Shown here piece by piece: positions 7,653 to 17,822 of a stretch of DNA of 64,000 nucleotides. The notes beneath the pieces are model-generated. The model worked only from the letters and a program-made list of their open reading frames with translations, made no database searches and was not told the origin of the DNA. The stretch is from the NCBI GenBank assembly GCA_903828515.1, contig CAIKMD010000007.1:496001-560000 (forward strand), read 5' to 3'. The stretch's first letter is position 1. Each line of letters starts with the position of its first letter. This DNA comes from an uncultured Rhodospirillales bacterium (GTDB taxonomy: Bacteria > Pseudomonadota > Alphaproteobacteria > ATCC43930 > CGMCC-115725). A program made the translations under genes and the position numbers.

Positions 7653-9149
7653 ATGGTCGTGGGCATGCAGGTAGCGAGAAAATCGGTCGAAGCGGACGAG
7701 CGCAGCTTTCGTGCCGCCGTTCTGCTGATTTTCGCGATCACCATCCTGCGGCTGGTCTGGATCGCCTCGGGGGTCGCCGAACTCTATCCCGACGAGGCCC
7801 AGTACTGGGTTTGGTCGCTGCATCCGGCCTGGGGGTATTACTCGAAGCCGCCGGTGGTTGCCTGGCTGATCGCTTTCACCACGTCGATGGTCGGCAGCAA
7901 CAACGAATTGGCGGTGCGGGTCGCGGCGCCGCTGTTGCATTTTGGCACGGCCTTGATGGTTCATGCGGTGGCGCGGCGGCTCTACGACGCGCGCGTCGCG
8001 TTCTGGTCGGCGATCGCCTACGCGACCCTGCCGGGTGTCTGGGTCTCGTCGATCATCATGTCGACCGACGCGCCCTTGCTGTTCTGCTGGGTGATCGCGC
8101 TTTACGCCTTCGTGCGCGCGCGCGAACCGGGCGGCGGGCGCTGGTGGGCGGCGGTCGGCCTCGCTGCGGGTGCGGGGCTGCTGTCCAAATACGCGATGGC
8201 CTATTGGCTCATCTCGGCGCTGCTGTTTCTCGTGGTCTATCGCGACGAGCGGCGGCATTTGCGCGGCTTTGCCACGGCGACGGGGCTGGCGCTGCTGGTT
8301 TACGCGCCCAATTTCGTGTGGAATTTCGATCACGGCTTCGTCTCCTACCGTCACACCGAAGCCAATGCCGGGTTCAGCGGGCCGCTCTTCCATCCGAACA
8401 GCTTTCTCGAGTTCTTCGGTTCGCAGTTCGGCGTCTTCGGGCCGATCTTCTTTGCCGCGCTGATCGCCTGCGCGTGCCTCGGCCGGCGCATGTTGCGCGA
8501 GCGGCGCGAGGCCATGCTCGCGATGTTCGCGCTGCCGACTCTGGCAATGATGCTGGTCGTGAGTTTCCTTTCGCGCGCGCAGCCCAACTGGTCGGCGCCG
8601 ACCTATGTCTCGGCGGTGATCCTCGTCGTGTGGATGCTGCTGACCCAGGGGCGGCGCGTGCTGATCGTCGGCTCGATTGCGCTGCACGTCGTCGCCGCGA
8701 TCGTGGCGGTCGAGTTGCGCCCGGTCTCGCACGCCTTGGGTTACGACCTGCCGGGCAAATACGATCCGCTGCATCGCCTCAACGGCTGGCGGATTCTCGG
8801 CACCTCGGTCGGCCGCATGATGATCGAGTATCCCGGCCTGAGGCTGCTCGCCGACGATCGCGAATTGATGGCCGCGCTGATCTACTACATTCCGCAGCAT
8901 CCGCTCGACGGCCTCAAATGGAATGCGATGGGCGGCATCCACGACCAGTTCGATCTCGAAGCCCATCCCGAGCAGATGATCGGGAAAGATTTCCTGCTGG
9001 TGAGTTATCGCAACAACATCGACGACATCGTCTCGCGCTTCGCCGATGTCGGGCCGGTGCAGTCGATCACGGTGATGCTCGGCGGCGGGATGTCGCGGAA
9101 CTACCAGGTCCGCTTCCTGCACGATTTCAAGGGTTATCCCGCCCCATAA
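7653..9149 (+). CDS. ArnT/PMT-like glycosyltransferase (family 39), integral membrane
   Basis: 498-residue polytopic membrane protein of the ArnT/dolichyl-phosphate-mannose mannosyltransferase superfamily, which transfers a sugar from a polyprenyl-phosphate carrier to lipid A, a lipid or a protein at the periplasmic face. The first periplasmic loop contains the catalytic acidic motif (ELYPDEAQYWVWS, around residue 45), and PPVVAWLI and MSTDAPLLF follow as in the GT39/PMT_2 family. About ten further hydrophobic helices are visible. The start at 7653 (MVVGMQVARKS) was preferred because everything upstream is shadow sequence; the next ATG at 7665 is equally possible. Its 3' end overlaps the convergent phosphatase gene by 23 nt, and the pairing with a PAP2 lipid phosphatase supports a role in envelope lipid modification. 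Confidence 0.85.
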   Translation: MVVGMQVARKSVEADERSFRAAVLLIFAITILRLVWIASGVAELYPDEAQYWVWSLHPAWGYYSKPPVVAWLIAFTTSMVGSNNELAVRVAAPLLHFGTALMVHAVARRLYDARVAFWSAIAYATLPGVWVSSIIMSTDAPLLFCWVIALYAFVRAREPGGGRWWAAVGLAAGAGLLSKYAMAYWLISALLFLVVYRDERRHLRGFATATGLALLVYAPNFVWNFDHGFVSYRHTEANAGFSGPLFHPNSFLEFFGSQFGVFGPIFFAALIACACLGRRMLRERREAMLAMFALPTLAMMLVVSFLSRAQPNWSAPTYVSAVILVVWMLLTQGRRVLIVGSIALHVVAAIVAVELRPVSHALGYDLPGKYDPLHRLNGWRILGTSVGRMMIEYPGLRLLADDRELMAALIYYIPQHPLDGLKWNAMGGIHDQFDLEAHPEQMIGKDFLLVSYRNNIDDIVSRFADVGPVQSITVMLGGGMSRNYQVRFLHDFKGYPAP

Positions 9150-10434
9150 GCCCGTTCGCGCGCGCGGTGGCGATCAGCGCCCAGGCGATTACGGTCCCAA
9201 AATAAGCGCCGGCGATCACGTCGCTGAGGTAATGCGCGTCGATGATGACGCGGCTCGCCATCACCAGCAGCGCACCGAGCCCGTAAAGCGGCCACAGCGC
9301 GGGATAGAACGCGAACAGGGCGACGCTCAGCGCCATCATCGTCACGCTGTGGCCCGAGGGGAACGACCACTGGCTGGCATGAGCGCCATGCCAGGTGAAG
9401 CCATAGAGGTCGTCGCGAAACAACAATTGCGGCCGGTCGCGCCCGAACACCGGCTTCATCAGATCGGCGAGCAATCCCGGCAATGCCACGACGACGAAGA
9501 TGAGGCTCGCGCGGATCGTCATCGCGCGACGCTGGGTCCACCAGCCCCACACGGCAAGCGCCGCGAGCGGCACGAGATAGAATTGGGATTCGCCCAAACG
9601 CGTGATGACGGCGAAAACTTTTTTGAGAGTCGGGTCGGCGTTCTGGAAATAAAGCGCGAGCGGCCGGTCGACGAAGGCATAGGACAGCGCGAATAAAACA
9701 ATTGTCACCAGCGTCACCGCGACGAAACGCATAAGCGCGGGGGAGGGGCGCAACGTGCGGCACAAGGCGCCGATGCCGTCATGCACGACGATGGCGCGAT
9801 GGAGCAACCAGCTCGTCGCGTAGACGAAGAATCCGGATGCGACGACGTCGGAGAGGAAATGCCCGCCCTGCGCCATCCGCGTGAGCCCGAGAAACGCACC
9901 CAGCACGAGCGCGCCCGCGATCGCCTGCCGCCGCCGTGTCGCGACCGGCACGAGAAACCCGATCGAGACGAGATAGAATCCCATCGCCGGATCGCCGGCC
10001 GGAAACGAGCAATTGCGGTCACACTGATCGCTTGGGACGAAGGAAGGCGTGAATTTTTGGGTGCCGCCAAACTCGACGACCTGCGCCGGCCGCGCGCGTC
10101 CCCAATGATCCTTGAACACGCTGTTGACGATCAGCCCGGGCCCGACCGCCAGCGCGAGCAGCAAAAAAAGCGCCGCGCGGCGGTCTGTCCCAAGGTAACG
10201 TTTTTCCGTAGTGGCGGCGATCAGGAACAGCCCCCCAACCACGACGACAAACGCCGTCACCGCATAAGGCATGCCGGAATGGGCGAGCCGAAACGGCGCC
10301 CAGTTGGCGAGAAAGAAACCGCCATCCGCGCGATAGAAAATCCCGCCGGCCCACAGGTCGATGCTCGGCAATAACACCATTCCGCCGCAGAGGACGAGGA
10401 ACGACGCGGTGAACCAGGCGATGCCGCGGGCCAT
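9127..10434 (-). CDS. membrane protein with two tandem PAP2 lipid-phosphatase domains
   Basis: 435 residues with two complete PAP2 modules, each of about five to six helices. The second module has all three signature motifs (KPVFGRDRP, SFPSGHSV, SRVIIDAHYLSD) and should be an active lipid or polyprenyl-phosphate phosphatase. The first has KDHWGRARP and TRMAQGGHFLSD, but the middle motif reads SFPAGDPAMG in place of PSGH, so the histidine that normally acts as acid is missing. The ATG at 10434 overlaps the stop of the ELM1-family gene by one base (TGATG), implying coupled translation. It converges with the glycosyltransferase gene. Undecaprenyl-phosphate recycling or lipid A dephosphorylation are both plausible roles. 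Confidence 0.85.
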   Translation of the reverse strand: MARGIAWFTASFLVLCGGMVLLPSIDLWAGGIFYRADGGFFLANWAPFRLAHSGMPYAVTAFVVVVGGLFLIAATTEKRYLGTDRRAALFLLLALAVGPGLIVNSVFKDHWGRARPAQVVEFGGTQKFTPSFVPSDQCDRNCSFPAGDPAMGFYLVSIGFLVPVATRRRQAIAGALVLGAFLGLTRMAQGGHFLSDVVASGFFVYATSWLLHRAIVVHDGIGALCRTLRPSPALMRFVAVTLVTIVLFALSYAFVDRPLALYFQNADPTLKKVFAVITRLGESQFYLVPLAALAVWGWWTQRRAMTIRASLIFVVVALPGLLADLMKPVFGRDRPQLLFRDDLYGFTWHGAHASQWSFPSGHSVTMMALSVALFAFYPALWPLYGLGALLVMASRVIIDAHYLSDVIAGAYFGTVIAWALIATARANGLMGRDNP

Positions 10435-11405
10435 CAGGCGGTTCGTCCCAGACGACGGCGAATCTCCGCGGCGGCGCGCGCCGTCTCGTCGAGCGCCGGA
10501 TAGGTCCAGCTCTCGATCGCGCCCTCGAATGGCCGGGTGATTCCGGCGTCCTGCATGGCCGCGTGAAAACGGGTGAATTTCCGCGAGCCGCCTTCGAGCG
10601 CGATCACATAGACCGGCTTGCCGGTCGCGGCCGCCTCGCTGATCATCGACACGGAATCGGCGGTGACGAGAACGGCGTCGGCGGTGCCCAGCATGCCGAA
10701 ATAGGGGTTCTCGCCGCTGCCATCCCAGATAGAGGCGGGCAAATCCTTGAGCCGTTGATGGAGCAGCGCCAGCTTGTCTGCGCCCGTGCGGCGCGACGGC
10801 GTCACCGCCAATCCGACGCCGCTGCGGGCCAGCGCGGCCAACTGATCGCACAACGCGACGAAGCCGGTATCGGTCATGCGATAGGCGCCGTTGTCGCCGC
10901 CGATCAACACCGCCGCGAGCGGCCTGGGTAGCGTGGCGAATAGCGGGGCGAAGCGCGCCGCCGCCGCATCGAGCTTGGCGCGCGTCACGCGATGCACCGC
11001 GCCCAGGGTGCTGAACACGTTGGCGCCGGATGCCGGATCGTGGCGCGGCGCCACGACCAGATCGATCTCGTCGCGGGCAAAGCGCGGATCCTGGATTTGC
11101 ACCCAGAAGGTCTTGCCGCCGCTCGCGCGTTTGACCGCTTGGGCCGGCGCCACCGAATTGCGACCGCAGGCGATGACGATGTCGGGCCAGGGTGGCGCCA
11201 GCTGGTCGCCGGCCGAACCGAGGGCCGCAAACGGCGCGAACCAGAGTTGTGGGGTCAGGTGGCGCCAGGGGAAGCGGATATCGAGCTGTTTGACGGTGAA
11301 CGGCCAGCTCAGCGCCTCGGCCAAGCCGACGACCTGATTGGCCATCCCGATCTTTCCGTCATGGATCACCCAGACGGCAGGCGGATCCCCAACCGACGCC
11401 ATCAC
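10434..11405 (-). CDS. mitochondrial fission ELM1 family protein
   Basis: 323-residue member of the ELM1/DUF1022 family, common in alphaproteobacteria and named after a plant mitochondrial fission factor of alphaproteobacterial origin. It shows the typical glycosyltransferase-B-like layout: an N-terminal Rossmann half (VWVIHDGKIGMANQVVGLAE) with VIACGRNSVAPAQAVKR near residue 95, and a C-terminal half with AVLIGGDNGAYRMTD and the donor-site-like VTADSVSMISEAAATGKPVY near residue 260. Two ATG codons are adjacent at the start, and either could be used. It is the first gene of a pair with the PAP2 protein and is divergent from Lrp. A link to surface glycolipid synthesis is suggested by the fold and neighbours; biochemical function is unknown. 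Confidence 0.88.
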   Translation of the reverse strand: MMASVGDPPAVWVIHDGKIGMANQVVGLAEALSWPFTVKQLDIRFPWRHLTPQLWFAPFAALGSAGDQLAPPWPDIVIACGRNSVAPAQAVKRASGGKTFWVQIQDPRFARDEIDLVVAPRHDPASGANVFSTLGAVHRVTRAKLDAAAARFAPLFATLPRPLAAVLIGGDNGAYRMTDTGFVALCDQLAALARSGVGLAVTPSRRTGADKLALLHQRLKDLPASIWDGSGENPYFGMLGTADAVLVTADSVSMISEAAATGKPVYVIALEGGSRKFTRFHAAMQDAGITRPFEGAIESWTYPALDETARAAAEIRRRLGRTA

Positions 11406-11471
11406 GCCCTTTCCGTCGCTGTCGCTCGGGTGTTACTCGTCGCGCCGCTTGCGGGCAAGCCGGCCGCTATC

Positions 11472-11517
11472 TTGAAATATTGTTGCGTGGGCCTAGGATC
11501 GGTAATTATCGAACCTA
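11472..11517 (+). promoter_or_regulatory. putative promoter and autoregulatory operator of the Lrp/AsnC gene
   Basis: TTGAAA (11472-11477) and TAGGAT (11494-11499) with a 16-nt spacer form a plausible sigma70 promoter about 45 nt before the Lrp start. The -10 overlaps an imperfect inverted repeat TAGGATCG-N8-CGAACCTA (11494-11501 and 11510-11517, one mismatch) with an AT-rich centre, the form expected of an Lrp/AsnC autoregulatory site. Confidence 0.35.
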
Positions 11518-11542
11518 TTAGGCGCAAAGCCGGGACGCTTTC

Positions 11543-12034
11543 ATGCGGCGAAGCAAACTCGACAAGATCGACCGCCAGATCCTCCACGACCTTCAGGCCG
11601 ATGGCCGGATGACCAATGTCGACCTGGCGCATCGCGCCGGTATCTCGGCGCCGCCCTGCCTGCGGCGCGTTCGCGCGCTGGAAGAGGCCGGTTTCATTCG
11701 CGGCTATCACGCGCTGGTCAATCCCGAGGCGCTCGGCTTCGGCGTCACTGTTTTCGCGCAAGTCGGGCTTTCGAGCCAGGCTGAGCCCGATCTCACCGCG
11801 TTCGAGTCTCTGGTGACGTCGTGGCCCGAAGTGCGCGAGGCGCATATGCTCGCCGGCGAAACCGATTTCCTGCTCAAGGTCGTGGCCGCCGATTGGGACA
11901 GCTACCAGCGCTTTTTGACGACAAAGCTCACGGCCGCGCCCAACGTCGCGCATGTGAAATCGGCGCTCGCTATCCGCGCGTCGAAATTCCAACCCGGTGT
12001 TCCGATCGAGCCCGACCCCGTCGAGGCCGACTAG
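11543..12034 (+). CDS. Lrp/AsnC-family transcriptional regulator
   Basis: 163-residue feast/famine regulator. The N-terminal helix-turn-helix spans residues 5-55 (LDKIDRQILHDLQADGRMTN, then AHRAGISAPPCLRRVRALEE), and the C-terminal RAM ligand-binding domain follows from about residue 70 (GFGVTVFAQVGLSSQ, VREAHMLAGETDFLLKVVA). Length is typical. It would bind DNA as an octamer or dimer and respond to an amino acid. It is divergent from the ELM1-family gene, with an intergenic inverted repeat suggesting autoregulation, and converges on greA with a 6-nt gap. Confidence 0.93.
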   Translation: MRRSKLDKIDRQILHDLQADGRMTNVDLAHRAGISAPPCLRRVRALEEAGFIRGYHALVNPEALGFGVTVFAQVGLSSQAEPDLTAFESLVTSWPEVREAHMLAGETDFLLKVVAADWDSYQRFLTTKLTAAPNVAHVKSALAIRASKFQPGVPIEPDPVEAD

Positions 12035-12040
12035 AAACGC

Positions 12041-12514
12041 CTATTTGAATTGGACTTTGGCGATCTCGTAGGCACGAGCGCCGCGCGGCGTCGAGACCTC
12101 GACATTGTCGCCGATGGTCTTGCCGATGAGCGCGCGCGCAACCGGCGACGTCACCGACAGCCGGCCCTTGCTGATGTCGGCCTCGTCCTCGCCGACGATC
12201 TGGTAGACCGTCTTTTCCTCGGTCTCCTCGTCCTCAAGGGTGACCGTCGCGCCGAACTTCACGGCCTTGCCCGAGAGCTTCGAGACGTCGATCACCTCGG
12301 CGCGGGCGATCTTGTCCTCGAGTTCCATGACCCGGCCTTCGATGAAGCCCTGGCGTTCGCGCGCAGCGTGGTACTCGGCGTTTTCGGCAAGGTCGCCCTG
12401 CTCGCGCGCTTCCGCGATCGCCCGGATGATCGCTGGCCGATCGGTCGATTTGAGCCTTTTGAGCTCGTCCTGCAGGTGGTTGAAACCTGTGGAAGTCATT
12501 GGAATTTTCGTCAT
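12041..12514 (-). CDS. greA: transcription elongation factor GreA
   Basis: Cytoplasmic factor that enters the secondary channel of RNA polymerase and stimulates cleavage of backtracked transcripts. 157 residues, the standard length. The N-terminal coiled-coil hairpin has the acidic tip [16 protein letters not shown] near residues 40-55, with the conserved D-x-x-E-N, and the C-terminal FKBP-like domain ends with [18 protein letters not shown] and GDNVEV. The ATG at 12514 gives [11 protein letters not shown], which matches the usual GreA start. It lies 56 nt after carB on the same strand; carA-carB-greA is a familiar alphaproteobacterial order. Confidence 0.97.
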   Translation of the reverse strand: MTKIPMTSTGFNHLQDELKRLKSTDRPAIIRAIAEAREQGDLAENAEYHAARERQGFIEGRVMELEDKIARAEVIDVSKLSGKAVKFGATVTLEDEETEEKTVYQIVGEDEADISKGRLSVTSPVARALIGKTIGDNVEVSTPRGARAYEIAKVQFK

Positions 12515-12570
12515 GCGGGTAACTTTATGCCCGTGGCGTTAATCATTCGGCGCTCTGAGGGAATCATAGC

Positions 12571-15500
12571 CTAGAACGGCCCTTCAAAATAAGACTGGAC
12601 GGGCGCGACTGCAAGGCTGCCCGTCTTGAGCGCGGAAATCGCTTCGACGGCAGCCCTGGCACCCGCAATGGTTGTGTAATAGGGGATTTCGTTGGTCAAG
12701 GCGGTTCGGCGAATGCTGAAACTATCGGCAATCGCCTGAGTTCCCTCGGTCGTATTAAAAATAAGCTGAATTTCGCCCGACAGCATGCGGTCGACGATGT
12801 GCGGGCGGCCCTCGATCACCTTATTGACGGTTTCGACGGCCAGTCCGGCTTCGATCAGGAAGGCGGCAGTCCCGCGAGTCGCCACCAGGGTGAAACCCAT
12901 CGCGATGAGGCGACGGCAGGGTTCGATGGCCGCGTTCTTATCGTGGTCGCGTACCGAGATGAAGACCCGGCCGGTCAATGGCAGGTTCACGCCGCTGCCG
13001 AGTTGCGACTTGGCGAAGGCGCGGCCGAAATCGACATCGAGCCCCATCACCTCGCCGGTGGATTTCATTTCCGGCCCCAGCAGGAGATCGACGCCGGGGA
13101 AGCGCGCGAACGGGAACACGGCTTCCTTCACCGCGACATGCGGATGCCGGGTTTTCGCGACCAGCGTGAAGCCGGATAGTTTTTCGCCCGCCATTACCCG
13201 TGCCGCGATCTTCGCGATGGCGACGCCGGTGGCTTTCGCCACGAACGGCACGGTGCGCGAGGCACGCGGATTGACCTCGAGGACATAGACCGCGTCGCCC
13301 TTGATCGCGAATTGTACGTTCATCAGGCCGATGACGCCGAGCGCCTTGGCCATGGCCGTGGTCTGGCGCTTCATCTCGTCGATGATCGTTTGCGCCAGCG
13401 AGTAGGGCGGCAACGAGCAGGCGCTGTCGCCCGAATGGATGCCGGCTTCCTCGATGTGCTCCATGATTCCGGCGATGAACACGTCGGTGCCGTCGGCGAG
13501 CGCATCGACGTCGACCTCGATCGCGTCCTGCAAATATCGGTCGATCAGCACCGGGTTCTTGCCCGACACCTTGACCGCATTGGTCATGTAGCGTGCGAGC
13601 TGGGCTTTCTCGTGGACGATCTCCATGGCGCGTCCGCCGAGCACATAGGACGGCCGGATCACCACCGGGTAGCCGATACGTTCCGCGACTTTTTCGGCTT
13701 CCTCGAAGGACGTCGCGATGCCGTTCTCCGGTTGTTTGAGGCCGAGACGATGCAGCAATTCCTGGAAGCGCTGGCGGTCCTCGGCGAGATCGATCGCGTC
13801 GGGTGAGGTGCCGAGAATCGGAATCTCCGCGGCTTCGAGCGCGGCGGCGAGTTTCAGCGGCGTCTGGCCGCCAAGCTGGACGATCACGCCTTTGACGCGG
13901 CCTTTGCTTTGCTCGACCCGCACCAGTTCGATCACGTCCTCGGCGGTCAATGGTTCGAAATAGAGCCGGTCGGCGGTGTCGTAATCGGTCGACACGGTTT
14001 CCGGATTGCAATTGACCATGATGGTTTCGATGCCGGCCTCTTTGAGGCTGTAGGCGGCATGAACACAGCAATAGTCGAACTCGATGCCCTGGCCGATACG
14101 GTTGGGACCGCCGCCGAGAATCACGACCTTGTCGCGCGCGGTGGGCTCGGATTCGCATTCGGGCTCCGAGACGCCATCGCCTTCATAAGTCGAATACATG
14201 TAGGGCGTGGCGGAGGGGAACTCGCCGGCGCAGGTGTCGATGCGCTTATAAACCGGATGGACGTTGAGGTGGATGCGCTGGGCCGACACCGCGGCCTCAG
14301 TGGTCTTGGTCAGTTCGGCGAGACGGGCATCGGAAAATCCCATGCTCTTGAGGCGCACGAAACCGACGGCATCCTTCGGCAGACCGTTGCGGCGGACCTC
14401 TTCCTCGACCGCGACGATCTTGCGGACTTCTTCGAGGAACCACGGATCGTATTTGCAGGCCGCGTGAATCTCGGCGGTGGTAAGACCGTAGCGATAGGCT
14501 TGCGCGATGATGAGAAGGCGGTCGGGCACGGGCTTCGCCAAGGCGCCGCGGATCGCGCTCTTGTCGGGCGCGCCGGCGATCTCGACCTCGTTGAAGCCGG
14601 TGAGGCCCGTCTCCATCGAGCGCAGCGCTTTCTGGACCGATTCGGCAAACGAGCGGCCGATCGACATCGCCTCACCGACCGACTTCATCGAGGTGGTCAG
14701 GGTCGCTTCGGCGCCGGGGAATTTCTCGAAGGTGAAGCGCGGCATTTTGGTGACGACGTAATCGATCGTCGGCTCGAACGAGGCCGGCGTGACGCGCGTG
14801 ATCTCGTTCTGCAATTCGTCGAGCGTATAGCCGACCGCGAGCTTCGCCGCGATCTTGGCGATCGGGAACCCGGTCGCCTTCGACGCCAGCGCCGACGAAC
14901 GCGACACGCGCGGATTCATTTCGATGATGACGAGGCGGCCGTTGGCGGGATTGACCGCGAACTGCACGTTCGATCCGCCGGTATCGACGCCGATCTCGCG
15001 CAGCACCGCGATCGAGGCGTTGCGCATGATCTGATATTCTTTGTCGGTCAGGGTCAGCGCCGGCGCCACGGTGACGCTGTCGCCGGTATGGACGCCCATC
15101 GGATCGATGTTCTCGATCGAACAGATGATGATGCAATTATCGGCGCGGTCGCGCACGACCTCCATCTCATATTCTTTCCAGCCGAGCAGCGATTCCTCGA
15201 CCAGAACCTCGTGCACCGGCGAAGCGCGTAGCGCGCCGCGGATGAGGTCTTCGAACTCTTCCTTGTTATAGGCGATGCCGCCGCCCTGCCCGCCCAGCGT
15301 GAAGGAGGGCCGGATGATCGTCGGGATGCCGACGAAGTCGAGCGCGGCGCGCGCCTCTTCGACCGAGCGGACGAGTTTGCTCTTCGGCGATTCCAATCCG
15401 ATCTTGTCCATCGCCTGGCGGAACAGCAATCGGTCCTCGGCCTTGACGATCGCCTCGGCCGAGGCGCCGATCAACTCGACGCCGTGGCGCTCGAGCGCGC

Positions 15501-15816
15501 CGTTCTTCGCCAATGCCATCGCGGTGTTGAGCGCGGTCTGTCCACCCATCGTCGGCAACAGCGCGTCGGGCTTTTCCTTGGCGATGATCTTCTCGACCAT
15601 GTCGGGCGTGATCGGCTCGATGTAAGTCGCGTCGGCCAGACCCGGATCGGTCATGATCGTCGCCGGGTTGGAATTGACCAGGATGACGCGGTAGCCCTCT
15701 TCGCGCAGCGCCTTGACCGCTTGGGCGCCCGAGTAATCGAACTCGCAGGCCTGGCCGATCACGATCGGCCCGGCGCCGATGATGAGAATGCTCTTGATGT
15801 CGGTGCGCTTCGGCAT
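12571..15816 (-). CDS. carB: carbamoyl-phosphate synthase large subunit
   Basis: 1081-residue synthase that makes carbamoyl phosphate from bicarbonate, ammonia delivered by CarA, and two ATP, feeding pyrimidine and arginine synthesis. Two homologous ATP-grasp halves are clear: the first opens with [19 protein letters not shown], the second near residue 560 with [37 protein letters not shown] and [16 protein letters not shown] mark the two ATP sites. An allosteric MGS-like domain occupies the last 140 residues ([20 protein letters not shown]). Length matches E. coli CarB. The gene follows carA after a repeat-bearing 192-nt gap and precedes greA. Confidence 0.98.
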   Translation of the reverse strand: MPKRTDIKSILIIGAGPIVIGQACEFDYSGAQAVKALREEGYRVILVNSNPATIMTDPGLADATYIEPITPDMVEKIIAKEKPDALLPTMGGQTALNTAMALAKNGALERHGVELIGASAEAIVKAEDRLLFRQAMDKIGLESPKSKLVRSVEEARAALDFVGIPTIIRPSFTLGGQGGGIAYNKEEFEDLIRGALRASPVHEVLVEESLLGWKEYEMEVVRDRADNCIIICSIENIDPMGVHTGDSVTVAPALTLTDKEYQIMRNASIAVLREIGVDTGGSNVQFAVNPANGRLVIIEMNPRVSRSSALASKATGFPIAKIAAKLAVGYTLDELQNEITRVTPASFEPTIDYVVTKMPRFTFEKFPGAEATLTTSMKSVGEAMSIGRSFAESVQKALRSMETGLTGFNEVEIAGAPDKSAIRGALAKPVPDRLLIIAQAYRYGLTTAEIHAACKYDPWFLEEVRKIVAVEEEVRRNGLPKDAVGFVRLKSMGFSDARLAELTKTTEAAVSAQRIHLNVHPVYKRIDTCAGEFPSATPYMYSTYEGDGVSEPECESEPTARDKVVILGGGPNRIGQGIEFDYCCVHAAYSLKEAGIETIMVNCNPETVSTDYDTADRLYFEPLTAEDVIELVRVEQSKGRVKGVIVQLGGQTPLKLAAALEAAEIPILGTSPDAIDLAEDRQRFQELLHRLGLKQPENGIATSFEEAEKVAERIGYPVVIRPSYVLGGRAMEIVHEKAQLARYMTNAVKVSGKNPVLIDRYLQDAIEVDVDALADGTDVFIAGIMEHIEEAGIHSGDSACSLPPYSLAQTIIDEMKRQTTAMAKALGVIGLMNVQFAIKGDAVYVLEVNPRASRTVPFVAKATGVAIAKIAARVMAGEKLSGFTLVAKTRHPHVAVKEAVFPFARFPGVDLLLGPEMKSTGEVMGLDVDFGRAFAKSQLGSGVNLPLTGRVFISVRDHDKNAAIEPCRRLIAMGFTLVATRGTAAFLIEAGLAVETVNKVIEGRPHIVDRMLSGEIQLIFNTTEGTQAIADSFSIRRTALTNEIPYYTTIAGARAAVEAISALKTGSLAVAPVQSYFEGPF

Positions 15817-15859
15817 GGCTCTACTTCCCCGCCATGCTTACGACGAGGCAAAGGTTCCT

Positions 15860-15987
15860 ACGAAAACCCTCCCTCCTTGAGGGGGAGGGTAGGGTGGGGG
15901 GTAAGTAGGCCCCGATCATCGCGCGCGTGGACCCCCCATCCGACAACGCTGACGCGTTGCCACCTTCCCCCTTAAGGGGGGAAGGAA
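15860..15987. repeat. intergenic palindromic repeat element between carA and carB
   Basis: A cluster of GC-rich inverted repeats: accctccc/gggagggt (15866-15890), a complementary pair of G-rich and C-rich runs around 15890-15902 and 15931-15940, and ccttccccc-ttaa-ggggggaagg near 15963-15985. This is the look of a dispersed alphaproteobacterial intergenic palindromic element. A second, longer element of similar design lies at 50974-51109. It could form cruciform or RNA stems that modulate the carA:carB expression ratio. Confidence 0.6.
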
Positions 15988-16008
15988 GAAGAAGCGCGGC
16001 TGCTGCGA

Positions 16009-17181
16009 TCATTTCGCGCGCTCCTTCATCATCGCGGTGAAGCGTTGAAACAGATAGTGGCTGTCCTGCGGGCCGGGGCTCGCTTCGGGGTGGTATTGCA
16101 CCGAGAAGACCGGCTTGCCTTTGACGCGCAGGCCTTCGTTCGTGCCGTCGAACAGCGAGACGTGGCTGACTTCGGCCTCGACCGGCAGGGATTCGGGGAT
16201 GACGCAAAAGCCGTGATTCTGGCTGGTGATCTCGACCTTGCCGGTCTCCAAGTCCTTGACCGGATGATTGGCGCCGCGATGGCCGATCGCCATCTTTTTG
16301 GTCTGCCCGCCCAAGGCGAGCGCGAGCAATTGATGGCCGAGGCAAATGCCGAAGATCGGCTTGCCGGTCTTGAGAAGGTCGCGGATCACCGGCACCGCGT
16401 ATTTCCCGGTGGCTGCCGGATCGCCGGGCCCGTTCGAAAGAAAAATCCCGTCGGGCTTATGGCGCATGATGTCGTCGGCGGTGGCGCTCGCCGGCACCAC
16501 CGTTACATCGCAGCCTTCGGTCGCGAGCATGCGCAGGATGTTGCGCTTGGCGCCGTAATCGATCGCGACGACGCGATGGCGCGGCGCGGTGAGCTTGCCG
16601 TAGCCCGCGCCATGGACCCAGCCCTGTTCGTCCCAGCCATAGCTCTGGCGCGTGGTGACGTCCTTGGCGAGGTCCATGCCTTCGAGGCCGGGCCAGGCCC
16701 GCGCCGCGGCCTGGATCGCGTCGATGTCGAGCTTGCCGTCGGCGGCATAGGCCAGCGTGCCGGTCGGCGCGCCGCCGTCGCGGATGCGCCGCGTCAGTTT
16801 ACGGGTGTCGATGCCGGCGATGCCGGTCAGCCCCATACTTTTCAGCCAGGTATCGAGATGCTGGGCTGCGCGGTAATTCGACGGGTCGGTGACGTCGCAA
16901 CGCAGGACGATGCCGCGCGCCGCCGGCGTCGTCGTCTCGATGTCTTCGAGATTGGCGCCGACATTGCCGATATGCGGGAAGGTGAAGGTGATGATCTGAC
17001 CGGCATAGGAGGGGTCGGTCACGATCTCCTGGTAACCGGTCATGCTGGTGTTGAAGCAGACCTCGCCGGTGCTGATGCCCGGCGCGCCCAAACCGCGTCC
17101 CCAAAAAATACTGCCATCCGCTAAAACCAAAGCGGCGTTCGTGCCAGAAGGGCGCGCGGACGGCGGGGAGGCGGGGGACAT
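16009..17181 (-). CDS. carA: carbamoyl-phosphate synthase small subunit
   Basis: 390-residue glutaminase subunit that hydrolyses glutamine and channels ammonia to CarB. The N-terminal small-subunit domain contains GEVCFNTSMTGYQEIVTDPS, and the C-terminal class I amidotransferase domain holds the catalytic cysteine in GICLGHQ (near residue 275) and the His-Glu pair in QYHPEASPGP (near residue 360). SNGPGDP is also present. Length is standard. It is divergent from yqeY across 182 nt that should hold both promoters; no PyrR-type attenuator or clear arginine box was seen there. Confidence 0.97.
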   Translation of the reverse strand: MSPASPPSARPSGTNAALVLADGSIFWGRGLGAPGISTGEVCFNTSMTGYQEIVTDPSYAGQIITFTFPHIGNVGANLEDIETTTPAARGIVLRCDVTDPSNYRAAQHLDTWLKSMGLTGIAGIDTRKLTRRIRDGGAPTGTLAYAADGKLDIDAIQAAARAWPGLEGMDLAKDVTTRQSYGWDEQGWVHGAGYGKLTAPRHRVVAIDYGAKRNILRMLATEGCDVTVVPASATADDIMRHKPDGIFLSNGPGDPAATGKYAVPVIRDLLKTGKPIFGICLGHQLLALALGGQTKKMAIGHRGANHPVKDLETGKVEITSQNHGFCVIPESLPVEAEVSHVSLFDGTNEGLRVKGKPVFSVQYHPEASPGPQDSHYLFQRFTAMMKERAK

Positions 17182-17363
17182 TCGTGCGGCGTGCCTCGTC
17201 TCAAAAGTGGCGAACTGCCCGCGTCAAAGCGCGCCGCTGCGAGTGTGACGCGGCGCGACAAGACGGATGATCGGGCTAAGAGTTTGAGATAGTCCGGGCT
17301 CATCCTTCCGTCAAGCGCGGCTTTGCGCTAATTTCGCGGAACATCGTCATCGGGAGTGAAAAA

Positions 17364-17822
17364 ATGCTGCGCGAGCGCTTCAGCGACGCCTTGAAGCAGG
17401 CCATGCGGGAGAAGGAGGTGCTCGCCGTCTCGACGGTGCGCCTCATTCTCGCCCGGCTCAAGGAACGCGACATCGAGGTGCGGCCCAAGGGCAATGCTGA
17501 CGGCATCGCCGACGCCGACATCCAGTCGATGATGCAGGGCATGATCAAGCAGCGCCGCGAGTCGATCGAACTCTATGACAAAGGCGGCCGCCCCGAACTC
17601 GCCGAGAAAGAGCGCAACGAGATCGCGATCATCGAACGCTTCCTGCCGAAATCGATGTCCGACTCGGAAGCCGAGGCGGTGATCAAGGAAACCATCGCGG
17701 CGATCGGCGCCGCGAGCGTCAAGGACATGGGCAAGGTGATGGCGGCGCTGAAAGAGAAATACGCCGGCCAGCTCGACCCCTCGAAATCAAGCCAGCAGGT
17801 GAAGAAGCTGCTGGGCGGGTGA
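17364..17822 (+). CDS. GatB/YqeY domain-containing protein
   Basis: 152-residue cytoplasmic protein of the YqeY family, a stand-alone version of the helical tail domain of the amidotransferase subunit GatB, thought to interact with tRNA. The whole length fits: REKEVLAVSTVRLILARLKE near the start, then QRRESIELYDKGGRPELAEK, IIERFLPKSMSDSEAE, and a C-terminal KDMGKVMAALKEKY helix. cgggagtg precedes the ATG. In many alphaproteobacteria it sits between carA and dnaG as here; in this genome a toxin-antitoxin pair has come between yqeY and dnaG. Confidence 0.93.
   Translation: MLRERFSDALKQAMREKEVLAVSTVRLILARLKERDIEVRPKGNADGIADADIQSMMQGMIKQRRESIELYDKGGRPELAEKERNEIAIIERFLPKSMSDSEAEAVIKETIAAIGAASVKDMGKVMAALKEKYAGQLDPSKSSQQVKKLLGG

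Noticed and set aside
13909-15231. 440-codon open frame antisense to carB
   Set aside because: carB is unmistakable on the other strand; the antisense product is composition-driven with no domain.
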